Positions 8,067 through 15,805 of a stretch of DNA of 64,000 nucleotides are shown one piece after another. The notes beneath the pieces were generated by a model. The model was given only the letters and a program-made list of their open reading frames with translations, was not told where the DNA came from and did not search any database. Both the position numbers and the translations under genes were made by a program. Each line of letters opens with the position of its first letter. Position 1 is the stretch's first letter. Source of the DNA: Thermococcus thermotolerans (GTDB lineage: Archaea; Methanobacteriota_B; Thermococci; Thermococcales; Thermococcaceae); contig NZ_CP102602.1 in the NCBI RefSeq assembly GCF_024707485.1, forward strand, positions 930,001 to 994,000, read 5' to 3'.

Positions 8067-8885
8067 ATGAGGGTGATAATGACGACCAAAATCGACCTCG
8101 CATCGATGAACATCAGAGACAAGCTGATCGATAACTTCGGCTTCACCGAGACGGATAAATCATTCGATGGAAACCCAGTATACTCAAACGGGGACACGCT
8201 CATACTGACCACCAACGACGAGATGATATACTACGATGGCCTTGACAGAGCCATTGAGAAACAGCTCGGCTTTGTACCCGAAATCATAGCCTTTGCCTCC
8301 AGGCACTCAAGCAAGCAGAAACTGCCCGCACTCACCGTCCACGTGACCGGAAACTGGGGCAAGGGAATATACGGCGGAAAAGATGAGAGCCTCGCCATAG
8401 CTCAGCCAAGCGCCATGAAGCTTGCCCTCATGAAAATGAACGAGCTCAACGACCTCGGCTGGACGGTCTGCTACGAAGCAACCCATCACGGCCCGAGCGA
8501 GCTTGAAGTGCCGAGCTTTTTTATTGAGATTGGTTCCAGCGAGGAGGAATGGGTGATCGACAGGGCCGGTGAGATAATAGCCGAGACGATAATCCATGTG
8601 CTTGACAACTACAAGAAGGCCAAGTTCCCTGTCGCTATTGGAATAGGCGGCGGACACTACGCGCCGAAGCAGACCAAGAGGGCACTTGAAACGGACATAG
8701 CTTTCAGCCACATAGCGGCGAAGTACGCCCACCCACTCAGGAAAGAGCTCGTGCTCAAGGCAATTGAAAGGACTGCGGAAAAGGTGGAGGCAATATACGT
8801 TGATTGGAAGGGGAGTAAAGGCGAAACACGGCAGATGGCTAGGGCTCTCGCCGAAGAACTGGGCTTGGAGTTCATACGGGACTGA
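8067..8885 (+). CDS. dtdA: D-aminoacyl-tRNA deacylase (archaeal DtdA/GEK1 type)
   Basis: A 272-residue protein of the archaeal/plant DTD2 family, which hydrolyses D-aminoacyl-tRNA and so keeps D-amino acids out of translation. Family signatures visible are [30 protein letters not shown] and [10 protein letters not shown]; the histidines of the last two are candidate zinc or catalytic residues. The length fits the family. ATG 8067 is chosen over an upstream in-frame GTG (8052), which would add only five residues. It is a single gene between kamA and ftsZ. Confidence 0.9.
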   Translation: MRVIMTTKIDLASMNIRDKLIDNFGFTETDKSFDGNPVYSNGDTLILTTNDEMIYYDGLDRAIEKQLGFVPEIIAFASRHSSKQKLPALTVHVTGNWGKGIYGGKDESLAIAQPSAMKLALMKMNELNDLGWTVCYEATHHGPSELEVPSFFIEIGSSEEEWVIDRAGEIIAETIIHVLDNYKKAKFPVAIGIGGGHYAPKQTKRALETDIAFSHIAAKYAHPLRKELVLKAIERTAEKVEAIYVDWKGSKGETRQMARALAEELGLEFIRD

Positions 8886-8894
8886 ATAATCGAA

Positions 8895-8927
8895 ATCTTT
8901 AAAGATGTTGAGCGGGATTTTAAAATC
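8895..8927. promoter_or_regulatory. Two 12-bp AT palindromes upstream of ftsZ
   Basis: ATCTTTAAAGAT at 8895-8906 and GATTTTAAAATC at 8916-8927 are both perfect palindromes, with centres 21 bp apart (two helical turns). They lie just upstream of the ftsZ TATA box. They may be a paired operator for a dimeric regulator, or chance in AT-rich DNA. Confidence 0.35.
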
Positions 8928-8947
8928 AGCACTCGCCCTTAGCTAAA

Positions 8948-8955
8948 TTTATATA
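8948..8955 (+). promoter_or_regulatory. TATA box of ftsZ
   Basis: TTTATATA within AAATTTATATACTA. It predicts a start near 8977, about 30 nt before the ftsZ ATG, and probably drives the downstream secE-spt5-ribosomal genes as well. Confidence 0.6.
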
Positions 8956-9006
8956 CTACCTGCCTACAAAGTGAAACAGATGTTAAATTGCCCGGAGGGT
9001 GAAAAG

Positions 9007-10128
9007 ATGCTGAAGCTGATTGAAGACGCTATCGAAAGAACCTCTGCCGACCTTAACAAGGCCCCGGAGGCCCAAGTTCCTCAGACCGACATTGATGAGG
9101 AGCTCAAGAGGATTCTTGAGCAGATACAGGCTAAGATTTATGTCGTTGGTGTCGGCGGTGCCGGCTGTAACACCATTAACAGGATGATGCAGGTTGGTAT
9201 ACAGGGCGCTAAGGTTATCGCCATCAACACCGATGCCCAGGATCTTCTCAAGGTTCGCGCTCACAAGAAGATACTCATCGGTAAGGAGCTCACCCGCGGT
9301 CTCGGAGCCGGGAACAATCCCAAGATGGGTGAGGAGGCTGCCAAGGAAAACGAGAGGGACATACGCGATGCCCTCGAAGGTGCTGACATGGTCTTCATCA
9401 CCTGCGGTCTCGGTGGAGGAACCGGTACCGGTGCCGCTCCGGTGGTCGCTGAGATAGCCAAGAAGATGGGCGCCCTGACCGTCTCGGTGGTAACCCTACC
9501 GTTCACCGTCGAGGGCATAAGGCGCATAAAGAACGCCGAGTACGGCCTTGAAAAGCTCAGGAAGAACAGCGACACAGTCATAGTCATCCCGAACGACAAG
9601 CTCATGGAGGTCGCTCCCAACCTGCCCATACACATGGCCTTCAAGGTCGCGGACGAGATACTCGTCCAGGCCGTTAAGGGCATAACCGAGCTCATCACAA
9701 AGCCGGGTCTAGTCAACCTCGACTTCAACGACGTTCGCGCCGTCATGAAGGACGGCGGCGTCGCCATGATAGGTATCGGCGAGAGCGACAGCGAGAAGAG
9801 GGCTCTGGAGGCAGCGCAACAGGCCCTCAACAGCCCGCTCCTCGACGTCGACATAAGCGGTGCCAAGGGTGCTTTGATAAGCATCAGCGGAAGCGACGTC
9901 AAGCTTGAGGAGGCCCAGCAGATTATCGAGCTCGTCACGAGCAAGCTCGACCCGGAGGCGCAGGTCATCTGGGGAATCCAGCTCGATGAAGAGCTCGGCA
10001 AGATGATAAGGATCCTCATAGTCGTCACCGGTGTCAGCTCACCCTACGCGGTGGCAGAAGAGGAGACCCTCTACTATCCGGAGGAGTCGGAGAGAAAAGT
10101 TATTAAGCTCGACCTTGAGGAGCTTTGA
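9007..10128 (+). CDS. ftsZ: Cell division protein FtsZ
   Basis: A 373-residue tubulin-like GTPase that polymerises into the division ring. The nucleotide-binding core starts at about residue 44 ([15 protein letters not shown]), the tubulin signature GGGTGTG lies at residues 136-142, and the catalytic T7 loop is [11 protein letters not shown] near residue 238. The length is typical of archaeal FtsZ. ATG 9007 has GGAGGGTG six bases upstream; an in-frame GTG at 8971 would give an unneeded extension. The acidic C-terminal tail is short. It heads a gene string with secE, spt5 and ribosomal protein genes, an arrangement I recall in other Thermococcales. Confidence 0.97.
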   Translation: MLKLIEDAIERTSADLNKAPEAQVPQTDIDEELKRILEQIQAKIYVVGVGGAGCNTINRMMQVGIQGAKVIAINTDAQDLLKVRAHKKILIGKELTRGLGAGNNPKMGEEAAKENERDIRDALEGADMVFITCGLGGGTGTGAAPVVAEIAKKMGALTVSVVTLPFTVEGIRRIKNAEYGLEKLRKNSDTVIVIPNDKLMEVAPNLPIHMAFKVADEILVQAVKGITELITKPGLVNLDFNDVRAVMKDGGVAMIGIGESDSEKRALEAAQQALNSPLLDVDISGAKGALISISGSDVKLEEAQQIIELVTSKLDPEAQVIWGIQLDEELGKMIRILIVVTGVSSPYAVAEEETLYYPEESERKVIKLDLEEL

Positions 10129-10166
10129 CAACCCTTTCATTTTCAAAATTTAGTGAGGTGACGAGG

Positions 10167-10352
10167 GTGGCAACAACCACGGAAAAGCTTAAAAGCTTCT
10201 TCGCGGAGTCGCGGAGGGTTTTGATGGTTACGAGAAAGCCGGGTATGAAGGAGTTTAAGATGGCAGCGAAGATTACCGGCATCGGAATGATACTAATCGG
10301 CCTTATTGGCCTCGTGATTCGCCTGTTCGGCTACCTCATCACTGGCTCTTGA
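10167..10352 (+). CDS. secE: Preprotein translocase subunit SecE (Sec61 gamma)
   Basis: A 61-residue, single-span membrane protein that clamps the SecY channel. The cytoplasmic amphipathic part holds the conserved region [20 protein letters not shown], followed by one hydrophobic segment (about residues 38-57). I chose GTG 10167, which has GAGGTG six bases upstream; an earlier TTG would overlap ftsZ. The next gene, spt5, is 20 bp away, as in many archaea and bacteria (secE-nusG pairing). Confidence 0.92.
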   Translation: MATTTEKLKSFFAESRRVLMVTRKPGMKEFKMAAKITGIGMILIGLIGLVIRLFGYLITGS

Positions 10353-10372
10353 GCCAGCAACGGGTGATAGAA

Positions 10373-10831
10373 ATGAGCGACAGCAGGATATTTACAGTAC
10401 GTGTCACTGTCGGCCAGGAAGAGACCACGGCCAAGCTGATATACAGCAAGATTAAAACGTACAACCTGCCCGTGTACGCGATACTCGCCCCGTCAAAGGT
10501 GAAGGGTTACATTTTCGTCGAGGCACCCAGTAAGAGCGCCGTTGACGAATCTATAAAGGGTATAAGGCACGCAAAGGGCACCCTTCCGGGCGAGGTCAAG
10601 TTTGAGGAAATAGAGCACTTCTTGGAGGAGAAGCCAGCGGTGAGCGGCTTCGAACCCGGCGACATAGTCGAGCTCATTGCCGGACCGTTCAAGGGAGAGA
10701 AGGCAAAGGTCGTAAGGGTTGACGAAGCCAAGGATGAGATAGTCGTTGAACTCATCGGTTCAATCGTCCCGATTCCGGTCACGGTAAGGGGCGAATACGT
10801 TAGACTTATAAGCAAACGCCAGAAGGAGTGA
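10373..10831 (+). CDS. spt5: Transcription elongation factor Spt5 (NusG)
   Basis: A 152-residue archaeal Spt5. The NGN domain occupies about residues 1-90 and binds the RNA polymerase clamp; the KOW domain ([20 protein letters not shown]) follows near residue 92. Together with Spt4 it closes the clamp and raises processivity. ATG 10373 follows GGGTGAT; an in-frame TTG that overlaps the secE stop would add eight residues. It lies between secE and the L11 gene, the classic secE-nusG-rplK order. Confidence 0.95.
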   Translation: MSDSRIFTVRVTVGQEETTAKLIYSKIKTYNLPVYAILAPSKVKGYIFVEAPSKSAVDESIKGIRHAKGTLPGEVKFEEIEHFLEEKPAVSGFEPGDIVELIAGPFKGEKAKVVRVDEAKDEIVVELIGSIVPIPVTVRGEYVRLISKRQKE

Positions 10832-10857
10832 ACGGTCAAAGGACAGAGGTGAGAAAG

Positions 10858-11349
10858 ATGCCGCAGATTGTTGAGGTGCTCGTTGAGGGAGGAAAGGCTT
10901 CACCCGGACCCCCGCTCGGTCCCGCTATCGGTCCGCTTGGACTCAACGTCAAGCAGGTCGTTGACGAGATAAACAAGGCCACCAAGGACTTCGAGGGGAT
11001 GCAGGTTCCCGTCAAGATCATAGTCACCGATCCCAAGAAGAAGACCTTCGAGATCGAGGTCGGTGTTCCCCCGGTCAGCCAGCTCATCAAGAAGGAGATT
11101 GGCGCGCCAAAAGGCTCCAGCGAGCCCGGCCACAGCCCGGTCGGGAACCTGACCATGGAGCAGGTCATCAGGATAGCGAAGGCCAAGATGGAGCAGATGC
11201 TTGCAGCGGACCTCAAGGCCGCAGCGAAGGAGGTCATCGGTACCGCGCTCAGCATGGGCGTCACCGTTGAGGGCAAGGACCCCAGGGAAGTCCAGAAGGA
11301 GATTGACGAAGGCGTTTACGACGAGATTTTCGCCAACGCCGAGGAGTGA
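10858..11349 (+). CDS. rpl11p: 50S ribosomal protein L11
   Basis: A 163-residue L11. The N-terminal domain includes the proline-rich [14 protein letters not shown] segment (about residues 17-30) that contacts elongation factors. The C-terminal rRNA-binding domain carries [13 protein letters not shown] and [11 protein letters not shown]. It forms the base of the ribosomal stalk together with L10 and L12, whose genes follow. ATG 10858 has GAGGTGAG upstream. Confidence 0.97.
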   Translation: MPQIVEVLVEGGKASPGPPLGPAIGPLGLNVKQVVDEINKATKDFEGMQVPVKIIVTDPKKKTFEIEVGVPPVSQLIKKEIGAPKGSSEPGHSPVGNLTMEQVIRIAKAKMEQMLAADLKAAAKEVIGTALSMGVTVEGKDPREVQKEIDEGVYDEIFANAEE

Positions 11350-11355
11350 GGGAAA

Positions 11356-11367
11356 AGTTTAAAAATC
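11356..11367 (+). promoter_or_regulatory. Possible internal promoter for the L1-L10 genes
   Basis: GGAAAAGTTTAAAAAT around 11351-11367 resembles BRE plus TATA. The 79-bp gap before L1 is longer than the other gaps in this gene string, so L1 and L10 could have their own start here. Confidence 0.4.
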
Positions 11368-11428
11368 CCTCTTTTTACGCATTTTTGACTTTTCGCTGCT
11401 TAAATCAAAAACGAAAGGAGGGCTGTAA

Positions 11429-12079
11429 ATGGCCTTTGACAGGCAGAAATTCGTGGAAGCGGTGAAGGAGGCGAAGGCCCGGGCTAAGCCGCGCAACTTC
11501 ACACAGACCGTCGAAATGGCAGTCAACCTCAAGGATATAGACCTCCGCAAGCCGGAGAACAGGTTCAAGCTTGAGGTTGTGCTGCCCCACGGTCGTGGGA
11601 AAGAACCAAAGATCGCGGTCATCGCTGATGGTGCCGTTGCCGAGGCGGCTAAAAAGCTCGGGCTTGATGTGATTAGTGGAGAGCAGCTTGAGGAACTTGC
11701 CAAGAGCCCAAGGCAGGCAAGGAAGCTGGCGAAGAACTACGACTTCTTTATCGCTGCGGCACCGCTGATGCCGAAGATCGGTAGGTACCTCGGTAGGTAC
11801 CTCGGTCCGAGGAACAAGATGCCGCAGGTAGTTCCGCCGACCATGACCAACCTCGAACCGATAGTGGCAAGGCTCAAGAGGACAGTCAGGATACAGCTCA
11901 AGAACAACCCTGTTGTGCACGCCAGGATAGGAACCGAGGACATGGACGACGAGAAGCTGGCTGAAAACGCCGAGGCGGTTCTCAACGCCATTATCAACAA
12001 GCTGGAGCGCGGTGAGAACCAAGTGAAGTCAGTATACGTCAAGACCACCATGGGACCGGCAGTTAAGGTGGAGAGGTGA
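11429..12079 (+). CDS. rpl1p: 50S ribosomal protein L1
   Basis: A 216-residue L1. The rRNA-binding core motif [20 protein letters not shown] lies near the middle, and the C-terminal [15 protein letters not shown] strand is typical. L1 forms the stalk that handles E-site tRNA. In Methanococcus, L1 also represses translation of its own L1-L10-L12 mRNA; whether this holds here is not tested, but the gene order is the same. The ribosome site AAAGGAGGG precedes ATG 11429. Confidence 0.97.
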   Translation: MAFDRQKFVEAVKEAKARAKPRNFTQTVEMAVNLKDIDLRKPENRFKLEVVLPHGRGKEPKIAVIADGAVAEAAKKLGLDVISGEQLEELAKSPRQARKLAKNYDFFIAAAPLMPKIGRYLGRYLGPRNKMPQVVPPTMTNLEPIVARLKRTVRIQLKNNPVVHARIGTEDMDDEKLAENAEAVLNAIINKLERGENQVKSVYVKTTMGPAVKVER

Positions 12080-12084
12080 GGGAG

Positions 12085-13104
12085 ATGGCCCACGTAGCCG
12101 AGTGGAAGAAGAAGGAAGTTGAAGAGCTCGCCAACATCATCAAGAGCTACCCAGTGATAGCACTCGTTGACGTCGCCAACGTTCCAGCCTACCCGCTCAG
12201 CAAGATGCGTGAGAAGCTCAGAGGCAAGGCCCTTCTCAGGGTCAGCAGGAACACCCTCATAGAGCTTGCTATAAAGAGGGCCGCCCAGGAGCTCAACAAC
12301 CCGGACCTCGAAAAGCTCATCGACTACATCCAGGGAGGAGCAGGGATCCTCGCCACCGAGATGAATCCATTCAAGCTCTACAAGCTCCTTGAGGAGAGCA
12401 AGACTCCGGCCCCGGCGAAGCCAGGCGTTGCGGTTCCCAAGGACGTCGTGATTCCAGCAGGCCCCACTTCAATCTCACCGGGTCCGCTCGTCGGTGAGAT
12501 GCAGGCTCTTGGCATACCCGCGAGAATCGAGAAGGGTAAGGTCAGCATCCAGAAGGACTACACCGTTCTCAAGGCAGGTGAAGTAATAACCGACCAGCTC
12601 GCGAGAATCCTCAACGCCCTTGGAATCGAGCCCCTTGAGGTCGGTCTCAACCTGCTCGCAGCTTACGAGGACGGAATCGTCTACACCCCTGAGGTCCTGG
12701 CTATCGATGAGAGCGAGTACATCAACCTGCTCCAGCAGGCCTACATGCACGCATTCAACCTGTCAGTCAACACCGCCTACCCGACGGGCCAGACCATCGA
12801 GGCCATCATCCAGAAGGCCTTCCTCGGGGCGAAGAACGTCGCTGTGGAAGCTGGCTACATCACCCCAGAGACCGTCGAGGACATCTTTGGCAGGGCTCTG
12901 CGTGCAGTCCTGCTCATAGCCCAGGAGTTGCCTGAGGACCTGCTCGACGAGAAGACCAAAGAGCTTTTAAACCAACAGGCACAAATAGCCGTTGCCGCTC
13001 AGCCTCAGGAGGAGAAGATCGAGGAGGCTGAGGAAGAAGAGGAGGAAGAAGAGGAAGCCTCCGAGGAGGACGCGCTCGCGGGACTGGGCGCGCTCTTCGG
13101 CTGA
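12085..13104 (+). CDS. rpl10p: 50S ribosomal protein L10 (P0)
   Basis: A 339-residue archaeal P0. The N-terminal domain binds 23S rRNA together with L11 ([16 protein letters not shown]). The middle helical region binds L12 dimers. The C-terminal tail is a run of glutamates ending [12 protein letters not shown], the same ending as L12, which recruits translation GTPases. ATG 12085 sits 5 bp after the L1 stop with GAGGTGAGGG upstream. Confidence 0.96.
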   Translation: MAHVAEWKKKEVEELANIIKSYPVIALVDVANVPAYPLSKMREKLRGKALLRVSRNTLIELAIKRAAQELNNPDLEKLIDYIQGGAGILATEMNPFKLYKLLEESKTPAPAKPGVAVPKDVVIPAGPTSISPGPLVGEMQALGIPARIEKGKVSIQKDYTVLKAGEVITDQLARILNALGIEPLEVGLNLLAAYEDGIVYTPEVLAIDESEYINLLQQAYMHAFNLSVNTAYPTGQTIEAIIQKAFLGAKNVAVEAGYITPETVEDIFGRALRAVLLIAQELPEDLLDEKTKELLNQQAQIAVAAQPQEEKIEEAEEEEEEEEEASEEDALAGLGALFG

Positions 13105-13182
13105 ACTTTCCATTTCCCTCGTATCCCTGAACAAATCCGTGTGAAATGAATGAAAAAATGAAGATGATTGGAGGTGCGAAAA

Positions 13183-13500
13183 ATGGAGTACGTGTATGCC
13201 GCTCTGCTGCTCCACGCCGCTGGTAAGGAGATAACCGAGGAGAACATCAAGGCCATCCTTGAGGCCGCTGGTGTCAGCCCGGACGAGGCTAGGATAAAGG
13301 CTCTCGTTGCCGCCCTTGAGGGCGTCAACATCGACGAGGTCATCGAGAAGGCCGCCATGCCGGTTGCCGCTCCGGTGGCAGTTGCCGCTGCCCCGGCTGC
13401 CGAGGCTTCGGCCGAGGCCGCTGAGGAAGAGGAGGAAGAAGAGGAAGAGGAGGCCAGCGAGGAGGAGGCCCTCGCCGGTCTCGGTGCCCTCTTCGGCTGA
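13183..13500 (+). CDS. rpl12p: 50S ribosomal protein L12 (P1)
   Basis: A 105-residue archaeal P1/L12. The N-terminal helical dimerisation domain (about residues 1-58) is followed by an Ala/Pro/Val hinge and a glutamate-rich tail ending [12 protein letters not shown], which matches the tail of L10. Several dimers bind L10 to build the stalk that activates elongation factors. ATG 13183 follows GGAGGTG. It closes the ribosomal gene string; a perfect inverted repeat lies 15 bp after the stop. Confidence 0.97.
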   Translation: MEYVYAALLLHAAGKEITEENIKAILEAAGVSPDEARIKALVAALEGVNIDEVIEKAAMPVAAPVAVAAAPAAEASAEAAEEEEEEEEEEASEEEALAGLGALFG

Positions 13501-13514
13501 AATCCTTTCCCTTT

Positions 13515-13534
13515 TGTCCGCCCCCGGGCGGACA
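13515..13534 (+). terminator. Perfect inverted repeat after L12 (possible terminator)
   Basis: TGTCCGCCC and GGGCGGACA form nine perfect pairs around CC (a real hairpin would open the top one or two pairs). It starts 15 bp after the L12 stop. Archaeal termination depends mainly on T runs, and only short ones are near, so this could instead protect the mRNA 3' end. Confidence 0.45.
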
Positions 13535-13606
13535 CCCAACCACTTTTCTTTGCAACCATTCGCCACCGTTAAATAACATGAGCCCCATAATTCTCTGGTG
13601 GTTTCC

Positions 13607-13894
13607 ATGCCCATAGTCCTTGAAAAGACAGGGGATAAGCCCCTCGATGAAGCCCTTAAAGAAATGGGAATGGCATCGAAGATCATGGTTCTGGAAGAGC
13701 TCATGGCGATTTATACCGAATGGGTAAGCATGGTGAGCGAGGTTCTTGTCGGCCCGTACGGAGTCAGAAAGAACGTCAGCACATACCGCGTTGATGCCCA
13801 CTATAAGATTATGAAGACAATGGAAAAGGTATACTCCACCGGCGAGGCCTACAAAGCTCTTGACGACCTGATACGCGGTCTGACGCAAGAGTGA
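13607..13894 (+). CDS. Conserved small helical protein of unknown function
   Basis: A 95-residue protein that I do not recognise by function. It is predicted mostly helical, with no membrane segment and no cysteine. A conserved-looking centre reads MAIYTEWVSMVSEVLVGPYG, and the C terminus is acidic. ATG 13607 is chosen because GGTGG lies five bases upstream; an in-frame GTG at 13598 overlaps that site. It has its own gap on both sides, between the L12 gene and a repeat-rich region, so its context gives no clue. Confidence 0.65.
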   Translation: MPIVLEKTGDKPLDEALKEMGMASKIMVLEELMAIYTEWVSMVSEVLVGPYGVRKNVSTYRVDAHYKIMKTMEKVYSTGEAYKALDDLIRGLTQE

Positions 13895-14065
13895 GGTTTT
13901 CATGTTTTAATGGCCTTTTTCTGTCTTAACCTCATTGCCCATAAGGAATGATCACCCTGAAAGAAGGCACCTATTAAAAACATTCGATTTTCCGTTAACG
14001 CTGAACTCCACGCCAGTCACAGGGTTGTTCGAGAAGTATGGGCGTTAACAAACGTTGGAAGTTCG

Positions 14066-14110
14066 GGAGTACGGAGCAAGCTCTAACAAAGCTTAACCAA
14101 AGTTTGTGAT
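14066..14110 (+). repeat. Intergenic repeat unit, copy A
   Basis: Contains GGAGTACGGAGCAAGCT, CTAACAAAGCTTAACC and AAAGTTTGTGATT. It matches copy B at 14245 over most of its length, but lacks the extra hairpin segment of copy B. Confidence 0.6.
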
Positions 14111-14244
14111 TGCTATTTGAATCGGCCGTTTAAAATTTAAGCTTTCAAAGGAGCTAGAGCAAAGTCTCTGGGGGGTGTGGGGACGTTAGCCCCCCAGTAG
14201 TTTAAATAGAAACGGGGTCGGGCGTAGCCCCACTTCGGGGGTTT

Positions 14245-14331
14245 GAGAGTACAGAGCAAGCTTTAACAAAGCTTGACCAAAGAAACTTTGCCCGGCAAAG
14301 TTGCTCGACAGAGTTTATCAAAGTTTGTGAT
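14245..14331 (+). repeat. Intergenic repeat unit, copy B, with two hairpins
   Basis: Contains GAGAGTACAGAGCAAGC, then CAAGCTTT-AAC-AAAGCTTG (8-bp stem) and AACTTTGC-CCG-GCAAAGTT (8-bp stem), then TATCAAAGTTTGTGATT. Compared with copy A it has about 40 extra bases holding the second hairpin. Confidence 0.65.
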
Positions 14332-14576
14332 TCTTTCGTACCTCCTGTTTGAAGGTTTTTTCTTTGGATGTCACCATTTTAGTCAGTTGGATTCTGTTCT
14401 CGGTGGTTCGTTTGAGAAGAGGGTTCAAGCTTTTAGCGCTCCGGAGGAGCGTGGATTGAAGTTGAACCCTTCTGAAGGGAAGTCTGTGGGAACAATCCAA
14501 ATTCAAATGGCGAGTTTTAAACGTAAAATCGCTGTTAAAGAACTAACTTTGAGGATGAATCACGATCTTTTGATCA

Positions 14577-14601
14577 AACTTTTGCGGAGCAAAAGTTTGT
14601 A
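14577..14601. repeat. Perfect 11-bp inverted repeat downstream of tRNA-Arg
   Basis: CAAACTTTTGC-GGA-GCAAAAGTTTG. It lies 5 bp beyond the 3' end of tRNA-Arg (minus strand) and could act as a terminator or processing signal. It shares the CAAAGTTTG core with the intergenic repeat family. Confidence 0.6.
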
Positions 14602-14605
14602 TTAC

Positions 14606-14681
<76 letters not shown>

Positions 14682-14729
14682 TCGGAAGTGTTTTAAGGGG
14701 CGGCAAAATAAAGCTTGCGGTGGTCACTA

Positions 14730-15200
14730 ATGATGCTCCCGGACTGGAAAATCAGAAAGGAAATTCTAATCGAACCCTTCAGCGAGAAGTCCCTTCAGCC
14801 GGCAGGTTACGACCTGCGCGTTGGGAGGGAAGCGTACATAAATGGAAAACTGATAGACGTCGAAGAGGCCGGAAAAGTAGCAATTCCCCCCAAGACGTAT
14901 GCGCTCATCCTGACCCTTGAGAGAGTTAGGCTCCCCGACGATGTAATGGGCGACATGAAGCTCAGGAGCAGCCTCGCCAGGGAGGGCCTCCTTGGGTCGT
15001 TCGCGTGGGTTGACCCTGGCTGGGACGGCAACCTCACCCTTGGAATCTACAACGCATCAAGCGAACCGATTGAGCTCGCCTACGGAGAGCGCTTCGTGCA
15101 GATAGCCTTCATAAGGCTGGAAGGCCCGGCCAGAAACCCCTACCGGGGAAACTATCAGGGAAGCCAACACCTGGCACTCTCAAAGAGGCGGAAAAAATAA
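14730..15200 (+). CDS. dcd: dCTP deaminase
   Basis: A 156-residue homotrimeric enzyme that converts dCTP to dUTP and ammonia, feeding dTMP synthesis. Motifs seen are SLQPAGYDLRVG, MKLRSSLAREGLLGSFAWVD (catalytic Glu in a downstream strand) and PYRGNYQGS at the C terminus. The length matches Pyrococcus Dcd. The start could be ATG 14730 or the next ATG at 14733; both follow GGTGGT. It is transcribed away from tRNA-Arg. Some archaeal members also hydrolyse dUTP; that cannot be told here. Confidence 0.95.
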   Translation: MMLPDWKIRKEILIEPFSEKSLQPAGYDLRVGREAYINGKLIDVEEAGKVAIPPKTYALILTLERVRLPDDVMGDMKLRSSLAREGLLGSFAWVDPGWDGNLTLGIYNASSEPIELAYGERFVQIAFIRLEGPARNPYRGNYQGSQHLALSKRRKK

Positions 15201-15276
15201 CCGCTTTCCGTTAACCCCATTCTATTTCTTAAGCTATATCATGGCAAAGTGCGGTGAATTAGGATTTTTCAAAGAT

Positions 15277-15352
15277 TGCCGGCTACGTTGCCCCCGGTAT
15301 CACCGGGTTATAGTCGGCAGGAGGCACCATCTGGGTGGGGCCTTCCCTGACA
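15277..15352 (+). ncRNA. Candidate structured ncRNA upstream of the histone gene
   Basis: A GC-rich island inside a 336-bp gap. Hairpin 1 (15277-15319) has a 9-pair lower stem (one G-U), an internal loop, a 6-pair upper stem CCCGGT/ACCGGG and a 3-nt loop. Hairpin 2 (15318-15349) has a CAGG/CCTG foot followed directly by ACA at 15350-15352, like an H/ACA guide RNA tail. The internal loop of hairpin 1 is too uneven for a standard pseudouridylation pocket, and I cannot name a known family. A TATA-like CTTAAGCTATATCA near 15228-15241 lies upstream. Confidence 0.35.
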
Positions 15353-15439
15353 TGCTGGACTCTTGATCGGTTGTCTATCTCCCTGAATGCCAATGAAAAT
15401 ATCCCTCTTGACAAGCCGATTGTATTCAACGGCGCACCG

Positions 15440-15462
15440 GCCGTCTAATCGACGTAGACGGC
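15440..15462. promoter_or_regulatory. Perfect 8-bp inverted repeat before the histone promoter
   Basis: GCCGTCTA and TAGACGGC around a 7-base centre. It ends about 10 bp before the BRE/TATA of the histone gene, a position that suits an activator site; it could also be the 3' hairpin of the upstream structured RNA. Confidence 0.4.
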
Positions 15463-15471
15463 TCCGTTTAC

Positions 15472-15486
15472 CGAAAGGTTTATATA
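15472..15486 (+). promoter_or_regulatory. BRE/TATA promoter of the histone gene
   Basis: CGAAAG followed by TTTATATA is a near-ideal archaeal promoter. It predicts a start near 15510, about 27 nt ahead of the ATG, which is preceded by a strong GGAGGTG ribosome site. This fits high expression of histone. Confidence 0.7.
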
Positions 15487-15536
15487 TCTCCAATTCCTTA
15501 AAAAATACCGAAAAACCCTTCCTGGAGGTGTTGCGA

Positions 15537-15740
15537 ATGGCTGAGTTGCCGATTGCCCCGATTGACAGGCTGATTAGGAAGGCTGGCGCCGAGAGGGTCA
15601 GCGAGGAGGCCGCCAAGGTTCTCGCCGAGTACCTTGAGGAGTACGCCATCGAGCTTGCCAAGAGGTCCGCTGAGTACGCCAGGCACGCTGGCAGGAAGAC
15701 CGTCAAGGCCGAGGACATCAAGCTCGCCATCAAGGCCTGA
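15537..15740 (+). CDS. Archaeal histone
   Basis: A 67-residue single histone fold, the usual size for HMf/HTk-type archaeal histones, which wrap DNA as dimers and longer stacks. The sequence runs from [16 protein letters not shown], with the RLIRKAG loop-helix motif, to the C-terminal [16 protein letters not shown], with the DNA-contact Arg-Lys-Thr. There is no N-terminal tail. It has a strong promoter and ribosome site and is a single gene. By memory it most resembles the histone of T. kodakarensis encoded near dnaG and pck. Confidence 0.97.
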   Translation: MAELPIAPIDRLIRKAGAERVSEEAAKVLAEYLEEYAIELAKRSAEYARHAGRKTVKAEDIKLAIKA

Positions 15741-15805
15741 AGGCCTTTTCCTTCTTGATTTTTGCAGTCATCAGATTTTTAAAAGGCTCTTCTTATGGTT
15801 TCATC

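Larger units (their letters stand above)
13895..14605. other. Gene-free, repeat-rich intergenic region beside tRNA-Arg
   Basis: About 710 bp with no credible gene. It contains two related repeat units (14066-14110 and 14245-14331), several short hairpins, and an 11-bp perfect inverted repeat at the downstream side of tRNA-Arg. An 8-bp inverted repeat (GTTAACGC at 13994, GCGTTAAC at 14042) is also present. Related units occur at 63067-63183 and 63391-63423. See the repeat entries and the finding. Confidence 0.6.

Noticed and set aside
13895-14605. CRISPR array
   Set aside because: The repeats here and at 62823-63547 are few, unequal in length and not spaced at regular intervals with unique spacers; no cas gene is present.
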